The notes below the pieces were generated by a model. That model made no database searches and was not told where the DNA came from. It worked only from the letters and a program-made list of their open reading frames with translations. The translations under genes were made by a program, and so were the position numbers. Shown here piece by piece: positions 29,020 through 33,881 of a stretch of DNA of 33,881 nucleotides (position 1 is the first letter of the stretch; each line of letters begins with the position of its first letter). Origin of the DNA: a virus; the IMG/VR virus record IMGVR_UViG_3300022074_000185, positions 1 through 33,881 of that record. One strand, written 5' to 3'.

Positions 29020-29160
29020 TTATTCCGCTGGTGCGCCGGAATCAGTGGAAGTATCTTGCGCTTCCTCGGCAGGGGTGCTATCCGCTGCCTCTTCTGCCGG
29101 TTCTACAACAGCTTCTTCTTCGTCGCTACAAGCAAAAAGAAGGTTTAAAAATAATATCAT
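29020..29160 (-). CDS. Small acidic lipoprotein (46 aa)
   Basis: The protein starts MILFLNLLFACSDEEEAVVE: a short hydrophobic stretch ending in a lipobox (LFAC, Cys11), then an entirely acidic, Ala/Pro/Thr-rich tail (PAEEAADSTPAEEAQDTSTD). AGGAG lies 5 nt before ATG 29160. Like the larger lipoprotein at 13937-14824 its signal lacks positive residues. Small phage lipoproteins can block receptors or act in lysis (o-spanins), but the acidic low-complexity tail does not prove either. It lies between SSB and the hydroxylase. Confidence 0.65.
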   Translation of the reverse strand: MILFLNLLFACSDEEEAVVEPAEEAADSTPAEEAQDTSTDSGAPAE

Positions 29161-29181
29161 TGCGTCTCCTAGTTTTGATAT

Positions 29182-29204
29182 GCCCTCCTATAAAGCCGGA
29201 GGGC
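29182..29204 (-). promoter_or_regulatory. Hairpin between ssb and the small lipoprotein gene
   Basis: A perfect 7-bp stem (GCCCTCC/GGAGGGC) with a 9-nt loop lies 14 nt after the ssb stop. No T-tract follows, so it is probably a processing or stability element that keeps ssb expression above the downstream genes, rather than a full terminator. Confidence 0.5.
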
Positions 29205-29217
29205 GTGGCTTGGGGTT

Positions 29218-29973
29218 CTATGCCATCAGCTTATCGAAAGCATCTTCAACTGCGTCTGTACCGTATTTTCTTGTCTCAGAGGACCTACCTTCGGAGTTGG
29301 AGTCAGAGGAAAGAAAATCATCTAACAAAGCCTGAACTTCATCGGAGGTTTTACGTTCAAACAGCGCCGATATATCTGGTACGGACTGGATAAGAGTCTC
29401 GCAGTCTGCAACGTCATCGTCACACAGGACAGATGGTCGACGTCGGGGCTTAAGAATAGTCTTAGGGAAAGAACCGGGTGTTCCGGGGATGTTATAGTTT
29501 AGCACTATATCGGTTCCGGACTCTGGGTCTGTAATATCGCCATAGTCAGGGTCAATAACATATCCCAGAAGAGTTTCATATGCCATCTTGCCATAAGACC
29601 AGACTCGCACTCCTTCATCTTCTTCACCACGAACTAAGATTGGAGAGAAAAACCGCTTACGAACAAACAATTTCTTTGCTTCTCGTTTCGCTGTATCGTC
29701 ATTGTTTTGAACTCCATCTCTCCAAAGTTGAGATGCAAAGTTGCAAATAGGACATTCTTCTCCAAAGTTAGCTTTGGGGCAAAGGATACCAGGATTCTTT
29801 CCTACATTGTAGTGAAAGTGAAACTGTTTGAAGGGGTCTCCATCAGATGCGGGAAGAATACGAATAGTCTGATCGCCTTCCTTTGGTCGCCACTTCGTGT
29901 TATTTCTAGATGCTTTCGCACCGTTTTTGCTAGCATTAAGTTTTGCTCGCATTGCTTCTAAATTAATAGCCAT
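29218..29973 (-). CDS. Single-stranded DNA-binding protein (T4 gp32-like)
   Basis: A 251-residue protein. The basic N-terminus (MAINLEAMRAKLNASKNGAK) fits the cooperative-binding part of gp32. The core has FHFHYNVGKNPGILCPKANF then GEECPICNFASQLW, a His-Cys-Cys-Cys zinc site like that of T4 gp32. The C-terminal part is acidic and Ser-rich (ALLDDFLSSDSNSEGRSSE), as needed for contacts with helicase, UvsX or polymerase. It protects ssDNA in replication and recombination. It has a leader of about 200 nt with a possible late promoter and hairpin. Confidence 0.9.
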   Translation of the reverse strand: MAINLEAMRAKLNASKNGAKASRNNTKWRPKEGDQTIRILPASDGDPFKQFHFHYNVGKNPGILCPKANFGEECPICNFASQLWRDGVQNNDDTAKREAKKLFVRKRFFSPILVRGEEDEGVRVWSYGKMAYETLLGYVIDPDYGDITDPESGTDIVLNYNIPGTPGSFPKTILKPRRRPSVLCDDDVADCETLIQSVPDISALFERKTSDEVQALLDDFLSSDSNSEGRSSETRKYGTDAVEDAFDKLMA

Positions 29974-30176
29974 AGTTTTATCTCCTTACGTTTTAATAAC
30001 TTAACTGTTTAAGGCCAGTGATCAAATGTCACCACCAACCGGGGGTTCGCCTCTATTTGATTTCCTTCAATAAGAGGGTAAAAGGGCGCCAAGTTTTTTA
30101 CTAATGTTGGTTATCTCGGCAAACAACAGGTTCGCATTGTTATTGAATTATATTATTTATAAAGTATTATGTAGTT
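29974..30176 (-). promoter_or_regulatory. Long structured leader of the ssb gene
   Basis: This 203-nt non-coding stretch is the longest in the window. It holds a 7-bp perfect stem (30061-30055 with 30027-30021, ATCAAAT/ATTTGAT). The stem encloses a GC-rich inner hairpin around ACCCCCGGTTGGTGGT, with the loop close to the ssb ribosome site. T4 gp32 represses its own mRNA through a leader pseudoknot, so a similar autoregulatory structure is plausible; that is inference. Confidence 0.5.
30154..30161 (-). promoter_or_regulatory. Possible T4-late-type promoter (TATAAATA)
   Basis: The minus strand reads TATAAATA just after the stop of the small SH3-like gene and about 180 nt before the ssb start. 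It equals the T4 late promoter box. A TATAAT follows (30152-30147) without a good -35. One match in AT-rich DNA is weak evidence. Confidence 0.3.
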
Positions 30177-30428
30177 CTATCGTGAGAAAGTAACTGATTC
30201 TGTATTTCTTGTTACTTCGCCAATAACAGTTGCATTATTGAAAGTTCGAAAGCCTTTTGAATCAATATCGTATACGGTTTCGAAGCCAGAAGACATTGCA
30301 CGAATGCTATTGCCTTTGATTGAAGATGGTACATCTTCGTACTTTACGAAACGCATAGTGCGCTTTTGACCGTTAAGCTTGGTGAAAGTTCCTGTGTGAA
30401 CTGTTACGTTAGTTTGGATGTTAGACAT
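30177..30428 (-). CDS. Small SH3-barrel-like protein (83 aa; DUF2693-like)
   Basis: The protein has VTVHTGTFTKLNGQKRTMRF, then VKYEDVPSS, then YDIDSKGFRTFNNATVIGEV. The pattern of T.TK.NG..R.MRF followed by a YD.....FR.F....VIG end resembles the DUF2693/SH3-fold small proteins common in phages; that naming is from memory. Strong AAGGAGG site; it follows the promoter at 30460-30488. Function unknown, possibly nucleic-acid-binding. Confidence 0.6.
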   Translation of the reverse strand: MSNIQTNVTVHTGTFTKLNGQKRTMRFVKYEDVPSSIKGNSIRAMSSGFETVYDIDSKGFRTFNNATVIGEVTRNTESVTFSR

Positions 30429-30459
30429 ATTTCCTCCTTGTTGTTGTAATGTCTTTTAT

Positions 30460-30488
30460 ATTATAACATACTTTTGAAAGTTTGTCAA
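30460..30488 (-). promoter_or_regulatory. Sigma70 promoter (SH3-like, ssb to uvsX unit)
   Basis: TTGACA (30488-30483), 17-nt spacer, TGT-TATAAT (-10 at 30465-30460). A-tracts upstream on the minus strand (about 30489-30510) look like an UP element. Confidence 0.92.
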
Positions 30489-30539
30489 ATATTTTTTTAA
30501 GTTTTTTTTCGGTTGAACTTTAACAACCAAGATGTTTAT

Positions 30540-30567
30540 ATTATAACACGTTGTTTAAACTTGTCAA
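30540..30567 (-). promoter_or_regulatory. Second sigma70 promoter upstream of the ssb unit
   Basis: TTGACA (30567-30562), 16-nt spacer, TGT-TATAAT (-10 at 30545-30540), tandem with the promoter at 30460-30488. It lies inside the last codons of the 51-residue gene. A short inverted repeat (GGTTG/CAACC, 30511-30528) lies between the two promoters. Confidence 0.88.
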
Positions 30568-30696
30568 ATTATTTTTTTCATTTTCTTGTTCTTTTGTTTC
30601 AGAAACAATGGTATAGACCATATGTCTGACCCAGGTAATAAATCCACTGACAAAGAACACGAGGGATACAGTGAATAAAAACTCAAATAGATTCAT
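30541..30696 (-). CDS. Small membrane protein (51 aa)
   Basis: The protein begins MNLFEFLFTVSLVFFVSGFI, one clear membrane helix, and continues TWVRHMVYTIVSETKEQENE with a charged tail. AAGGAG lies 6 nt before ATG 30696, and the upstream stop is in that same ribosome site. Its last codons double as the promoter at 30540-30567. Function unknown. Confidence 0.65.
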   Translation of the reverse strand: MNLFEFLFTVSLVFFVSGFITWVRHMVYTIVSETKEQENEKNNLTSLNNVL

Positions 30697-30699
30697 TTC

Positions 30700-30882
30700 T
30701 TACTCCTTATAGTAGTTTGCAAGTCCCATTAGAGTTGGGGCCCATAGTCCTATAAAGATGCCGAATCTTTCTGCGTGTTGTGGATCACCGTCGCCGACTG
30801 TAACCCAGGTTGCTATTGAAACAGCCACTGATACTAGTGAAGCTGCAAAGCAAAAGTTTGATAATTTATTTTCGCTATTCAT
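30700..30882 (-). CDS. Small two-helix membrane protein (60 aa)
   Basis: The sequence MNSENKLSNFCFAASLVSVA with VSIATWVTVGDG, then FGIFIGLWAPTLMGLANYYK, suggests two membrane helices joined by a short polar loop (GDGDPQHAERF). GGAGG lies 5 nt before ATG 30882. Two helices and small size are compatible with a pinholin or class II holin, but the gene is far from the endolysin, so this is only a possibility. Confidence 0.65.
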   Translation of the reverse strand: MNSENKLSNFCFAASLVSVAVSIATWVTVGDGDPQHAERFGIFIGLWAPTLMGLANYYKE

Positions 30883-30908
30883 TTTTCCTCCGTCATTTGA
30901 ATATCTAT

Positions 30909-30937
30909 ATTATAACATATTCTGTTATGTTTGTCAA
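30909..30937 (-). promoter_or_regulatory. Sigma70 promoter (membrane microgene pair)
   Basis: TTGACA (30937-30932), 17-nt spacer, TGT-TATAAT (-10 at 30914-30909), with A-rich DNA upstream. The TGA stop of the 27-residue gene lies in the -35 box. Confidence 0.9.
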
Positions 30938-31017
30938 GTATTTTTTTGAGTTTCTTTCTCTTTCTTTTCGACCTTCTTCCAATAGTAATTGGAGTAGCCT
31001 AAACTTGGTTTTGACAT
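30934..31017 (-). CDS. Basic microprotein (27 aa)
   Basis: A 27-codon frame with a near-perfect AAGGAGG site 6 nt before ATG 31017 and its own promoter at 31037-31064. The peptide is MSKPSLGYSNYYWKKVEKKE with a KETQKNT tail: aromatic first half, very basic second half. It may be a regulatory or host-inhibiting peptide; the evidence for expression is the promoter and ribosome site only. Confidence 0.5.
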   Translation of the reverse strand: MSKPSLGYSNYYWKKVEKKEKETQKNT

Positions 31018-31036
31018 ATTCCCTCCTTGTCTTTAT

Positions 31037-31064
31037 AATATAACACGTTGAAAAAGTTTGTCAA
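31037..31064 (-). promoter_or_regulatory. Sigma70-type promoter (27-aa microgene)
   Basis: TTGACA (31064-31059), 16-nt spacer, TGT-TATATT (-10 at 31042-31037, one mismatch). It starts directly after the stop of the gene at 31066. Confidence 0.78.
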
Positions 31065-31065
31065 A

Positions 31066-31560
31066 TTATTTTTGAAGTTTTTTTATCGAGGCTTTTAGGG
31101 ATGTCGAATTCCCTTCAACAATAATTGAAGGCTTAACTTTGTGTGTAAGTTTATTATGATTTGGAAGTGATGATGTGTTTATAAAACGATAGTCGTTCTC
31201 AATACCTGTGACGTCATACATATCAACGCATATCACGTCGCAAAAATCATATTCATATAACCGAACTTCCTGTTTTTCTCTAATGGCTCTTTGGAAATCA
31301 ACCTTTCCAGTTCCTGTTCTTTTTGCCTCTATTTTAATAACTTGGTCCGTGCGAATATTTGTTACAGTAAAGTCAGCTCCACCGTCTTTGTTATGAACAA
31401 GAGACCAATCTTCTCCAAGATGTGATTTAATATATATATAAGCTTCAAGTTCTGATATTGCTCCTGCCATAGCTATTCTTGCCATTCGGCTGTCTTTCAA
31501 CCAGTCGCTTAACTCCGGAGAGAGATGTTTTTTATAACGTGAATCATTAATGTTACTCAT
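31066..31560 (-). CDS. PD-(D/E)XK nuclease-like protein (164 aa)
   Basis: I use ATG 31560, which has AAGGAGG upstream, not the longer frame. The motif part is KDGGADFTVTNI (Asp63) followed by QVIKIEAKRTG (Glu78-X-Lys80), the core of PD-(D/E)XK enzymes. An N-terminal helix with AGAISELEAYIYIKSHLG and a C-terminal mixed region (YEYDFCDVICVDMYDV) surround it. The small size and the single recognisable domain fit a restriction-like or repair nuclease; no family name can be given. It overlaps the tubulin-like gene by eight bases. Confidence 0.65.
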   Translation of the reverse strand: MSNINDSRYKKHLSPELSDWLKDSRMARIAMAGAISELEAYIYIKSHLGEDWSLVHNKDGGADFTVTNIRTDQVIKIEAKRTGTGKVDFQRAIREKQEVRLYEYDFCDVICVDMYDVTGIENDYRFINTSSLPNHNKLTHKVKPSIIVEGNSTSLKASIKKLQK

Positions 31561-32365
31561 ATTGTCCTCCTTGAATGTAATGTGTGTATTTAATAGAGTA
31601 AAAGTAAGAAAGACCAGAGGTATTCTTCCAAATACCAAATGAAGCTTCAATTCCACTGTCGTCATCATTTGCTATCTTGGCTCTAATACTCTTTAGAAAC
31701 CCAGGGTTATCCTCTTGGTCTTCCTCACTTACACTATAATAATAACACGTTTCAGTTATGTTGTCAAGTAAAAAGTATAAGTTTTCTTCATCTTTATTTG
31801 GATCTCCGAGAGAGACCGTCTTTATCCTTGAGATCTTATTTGGTTCAAACAGGGAACCCATAAATGGCGGATTGTTATCAAACCAAGCTATATTGGATAT
31901 GAAATTTGCTATAGCATCGTTGATCTTGTCATAGTACGAACCAATCGAGTCTTCTCCAACCCAACTTTGTATCTGTTGGTTTGATAAAAGCCACAAACCA
32001 TCAATCAGTCCAGATCTTGCAAATTCTTGTAAAACATTGAATACGACCTTTTCCTGTTTTTTCTGTGTCTTTGTCAGCAGCACCGGATCAGAAGTGATAT
32101 GAACAACATTAACATTCCGACCATTTAGTTGCTCCAACAGAGCAAGTGTAGCACCAGAAACCTTACCAGCGCCAGCAACAATGAGCCAAATGTCTTGTTC
32201 TTTACCAAGTTTAAGCTTGTTTGCCATTTTAGGGACGCTAGCTTCGTATTCCTCGTGTGTTTTACACTTGGGAAGGTTCTTACCCCCGTCAACCACTATC
32301 GTCCTTATATGGCCTATTTTAGAGCATATCTCGGCTCCTCCTTGTCCTAGTCCTATAACTACCAT
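31553..32365 (-). CDS. Tubulin/FtsZ-superfamily-like protein (270 aa)
   Basis: The protein starts directly with a strand and glycine loop, MVVIGLGQGGAEICSKIG, like the first GTP-binding loop of FtsZ and tubulin. A second loop IVVDGGKN follows, then DIWLIVAGAGKVSGATLALL, where AGAGKVSGA (64-72) stands at the place of the tubulin signature GGGTGSG. Next come NVNVVHITSDP, EKVVFNVLQEFARSGLIDGL and WLLSNQQI (Asn129), then YYDKINDAIANFISNI, the pattern of FtsZ strand 5 to helix 7. The C-terminal half is short and diverged. Residues for GTP hydrolysis are not certain, so it may bind nucleotide without forming filaments. It lies directly after the polymerase gene (7-nt overlap). Confidence 0.62.
   Translation of the reverse strand: MVVIGLGQGGAEICSKIGHIRTIVVDGGKNLPKCKTHEEYEASVPKMANKLKLGKEQDIWLIVAGAGKVSGATLALLEQLNGRNVNVVHITSDPVLLTKTQKKQEKVVFNVLQEFARSGLIDGLWLLSNQQIQSWVGEDSIGSYYDKINDAIANFISNIAWFDNNPPFMGSLFEPNKISRIKTVSLGDPNKDEENLYFLLDNITETCYYYSVSEEDQEDNPGFLKSIRAKIANDDDSGIEASFGIWKNTSGLSYFYSIKYTHYIQGGQYE
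31739..31767 (-). promoter_or_regulatory. Internal sigma70-type promoter within the tubulin-like gene
   Basis: TTGACA (31767-31762), 17-nt spacer, TGT-TATTAT (-10 at 31744-31739, one mismatch). It lies in codons for the LLDNITETCYYY region and would transcribe the nuclease gene at 31066-31560 on its own. Confidence 0.65.
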
Positions 32366-33546
32366 TCTACCTTCTCCATTGCTCCAAGAGTCTTGCCCAT
32401 GGAAACGTTTGTTTTGAACTCTCCAAGTTTAGTGTCGGAGAACAACTTTATCATTTTTTTCAACTCATCTATCTCGGTCTTGTGTACGTCTAATATAATT
32501 GAGTCGTGTATAAGAAAAGCTACGTTTGTTTTGAGTCCCCGACAGTATCGGTGGATAGCGTTCGCTCTGTCAAGGAAGTTGTCAGAGGAGGTAGATTGGA
32601 TAAGGTAATTGAGTGCATGATGGTCATCTGTCTCGATTCTTCTTCCAAACGGAGTCTTAACAACTCCACCCTCATAGAATCTATCAAGTACTCGTGTCTT
32701 GTCGTAATAGTCCGATTCAATGACTCGTGAAGTTGGGTTGTATAACCATGCAAATATCTTTGTCTTTGCATCATCGCGGCTAATATCGCCAGTAAACAAA
32801 TTCCTTTGATTCCAATCATGTATATCTCCTGTGGGTTGTGGGTGCCCGGAGAGGTGTAGTAGGGTTCTCAGCTCAGCACCGTTGAAATCTAACTCAACAA
32901 AACCGTCCCACTTCGGAACGATAACGTCTCGTATCTCTTTTTTGAAGTTTAGTATTGGAAACGAGCCCTCTTCAAGCCCTAAACGGCCTGTAACTGTTCC
33001 AAAAGGGTTATATTTCACACTAACCTGTTGTTTCCAATACTTTTTTGCAATGTAAAAGGCCTTTTGGTCTGTCTCTGCATGTTTTTTGAGCAGTTCCCAG
33101 TCGACCCTTACGTCTTGTAAGGCTAGTTCTTTACACATTATTATTGTATCGTGCAATAACCGGTAATGACCGGGTCTTTCGTGGTTATCAAGAACCCATT
33201 GGGTTATTTCGTTTAACGTCTCATAATAATGAGCCACATGGCGCTCTGGGACGAGGTCATAGAAGCATACATCCTCAAATTTGACCCCGGAATGAACGAA
33301 AGACCGAATATGAGATTTGATTCTCCTTTCGTGTGTCTCCCATCTCGTTTTGAGATGTTCGGGACAAGCATCTGCTATCGACTTGCCTCCAGCATATATT
33401 CTGGCTAGTTGGATATCTAGGTTGTGAACGTGTTCTGACCAATCCCAAGTTGCCGTTAGTGTGTCATCGGGCTTTCGAAACCTCAATTTTCCGTTAGCGT
33501 AGTACCCGACACACTCTTTTTTATCATCAATGACTTGAAATATCAT
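32359..33546 (-). CDS. Short family A DNA polymerase (polymerase domain only)
   Basis: A 395-residue protein with family A motifs: KYNPFGTVTGRLG (179-190), motif A VELDFNGAELR with Asp220 and Glu225, motif B region SRDDAKTKIFAWLYNP with Lys261, GRRIETDDHHALNYLIQSTS, and motif C FLIHDSIILDV with Asp348. In most PolA enzymes motif C reads HDE; here it is HDS. There is no room for a 3'-5' exonuclease domain, and no 5' nuclease domain (a FEN gene is at 23815-24765). It is about half the usual size, so it may be a gap-filling or accessory polymerase beside DnaE (5366-8812). CGGAGG precedes ATG 33546. Confidence 0.88.
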   Translation of the reverse strand: MIFQVIDDKKECVGYYANGKLRFRKPDDTLTATWDWSEHVHNLDIQLARIYAGGKSIADACPEHLKTRWETHERRIKSHIRSFVHSGVKFEDVCFYDLVPERHVAHYYETLNEITQWVLDNHERPGHYRLLHDTIIMCKELALQDVRVDWELLKKHAETDQKAFYIAKKYWKQQVSVKYNPFGTVTGRLGLEEGSFPILNFKKEIRDVIVPKWDGFVELDFNGAELRTLLHLSGHPQPTGDIHDWNQRNLFTGDISRDDAKTKIFAWLYNPTSRVIESDYYDKTRVLDRFYEGGVVKTPFGRRIETDDHHALNYLIQSTSSDNFLDRANAIHRYCRGLKTNVAFLIHDSIILDVHKTEIDELKKMIKLFSDTKLGEFKTNVSMGKTLGAMEKVEW

Positions 33547-33881
33547 TATTCCTCCGAATTTTGTTGCGCTTCGGTTTTCCTCCTCAAGTAATCATTAAGA
33601 CCTCCTGGCTTGAGAATATATGAATTGCGAAACGTATCATTAATATAACTCAAGGCCTGTTGGATGTCAAATTTATTTAGCAAAAAAACTGAATTTTGTT
33701 GCAATCTATCAAAGTCAGCTGGTGTTAAAACGTTGTTCTCCTCAATGTTTCTTATCTTAGCATATAAGATCATCTGTTGTTGTTCTGAATATACTTCATT
33801 CAATTCTGATGATGAAAGTTCTGTTCTGAAGAATCTAGATTGACGAGTTTTTCTACCATTAAATATTATACTATTAATAAC
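33546..33881 (-). CDS. Hypothetical protein, 3' part (5' end outside window)
   Basis: The frame is open from the window end to the stop at 33546, which overlaps the polymerase ATG by one base (TAATG). The visible 111 residues contain NGRKTRQSRFFRTELSSSEL, then a helical stretch with EQQQMILYAKIRNIEE and the polar tail LRRKTEAQQNSEE. There is an in-frame TTG at 33803, but it has no ribosome site and the frame continues upstream, so the gene most likely starts outside. No family recognised; coupling to the polymerase suggests a replication role. Confidence 0.6.
   Translation of the reverse strand, partial: VINSIIFNGRKTRQSRFFRTELSSSELNEVYSEQQQMILYAKIRNIEENNVLTPADFDRLQQNSVFLLNKFDIQQALSYINDTFRNSYILKPGGLNDYLRRKTEAQQNSEE

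Noticed and set aside
30021-30061. Possible tRNA because of a GGTTCG-like segment in the ssb leader
   Set aside because: No acceptor, D or anticodon arm can be drawn around it. No tRNA was found anywhere in the window by eye.
30511-30528. GGTTG/CAACC inverted repeat as a terminator
   Set aside because: In the direction of transcription it is followed by A, not T, so it is not an intrinsic terminator.
1-33881. CRISPR array, insertion sequence, integrase or attachment site
   Set aside because: No spaced direct repeats of CRISPR type, no transposase or integrase motifs and no tRNA-linked repeats were found. The phage therefore looks virulent within this window, although genes outside it could change that view.

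Overview
This window is part of a tailed double-stranded DNA bacteriophage genome, most likely a fairly large, probably marine, virulent phage with a partly T4-like replication core. All genes I can support (52, two of them cut by the window ends) lie on the minus strand. They are tightly packed, with many ATGA, TAATG or GTGA overlaps and strong AGGAGG-type ribosome sites. The phage assignment rests on an endolysin, a gp32-like ssDNA-binding protein, UvsX/RecA, a DnaB-type helicase, a FEN exonuclease, UvsE, dUTPase, ThyX, a B12-dependent ribonucleotide reductase and DNA methylases. There are no ribosomal or host housekeeping genes. The host is unknown; two lipobox proteins hint at a diderm bacterium.

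Transcription runs from high to low coordinates. Thirteen near-perfect sigma70 promoters (TTGACA, 16-17 nt, TGT-TATAAT) divide the window into modules, and most sit inside or against the 3' end of the preceding gene. I see one clear intrinsic terminator, after uvsX. In transcriptional order the layout is: (a) 33881-31066, a partial unknown gene, a short family-A DNA polymerase, a tubulin/FtsZ-like protein and a PD-(D/E)XK protein; (b) 31064-30460, a microgene island with four serial promoters; (c) 30428-25760, an SH3-like protein, gp32-like SSB, a small lipoprotein, a fatty-acid-hydroxylase-like protein, a GHKL ATPase fused to a nuclease, UvsX, then the terminator; (d) 25741-23815, UvsE and FEN; (e) 23818-20345, helicase, RNR and an Hc1-like protein; (f) 20342-15422, a structured leader, a GroES-like protein, a GNAT-like protein, ThyX and several unknowns; (g) 15438-11985, a J-domain protein, a lipoprotein, a Cys-rich microprotein and a run of small proteins; (h) 11995-8851, an adenosine-deaminase-like enzyme, a GIY-YIG nuclease, ClpS, a VOC protein and a DNA methylase; (i) 8864-5211, a full-length DnaE polymerase and a small SH3-like protein; (j) 5228-1938, a nuclease, a D12 methylase, dUTPase, an RHH-like protein and an acidic repeat protein; (k) 1936-1, a membrane protein, ClpP and the endolysin.

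Taken together the genes make dNTPs (RNR, ThyX, dUTPase, perhaps ADA), replicate, recombine and repair DNA, modify or protect DNA (two methylases, several nucleases), interact with host proteostasis (ClpP, ClpS, GroES-like, DnaJ-like) and the envelope (lipoproteins, hydroxylase), and lyse the cell. The least explained and most interesting items are the tubulin/FtsZ-like protein beside a polymerase, the GHKL-nuclease fusion beside UvsX, the ClpS plus ClpP pair without a Clp ATPase, the co-occurrence of DnaE and a minimal PolA, and the Cys-rich microprotein. All functional statements come from reading motifs by eye; no database search was run.
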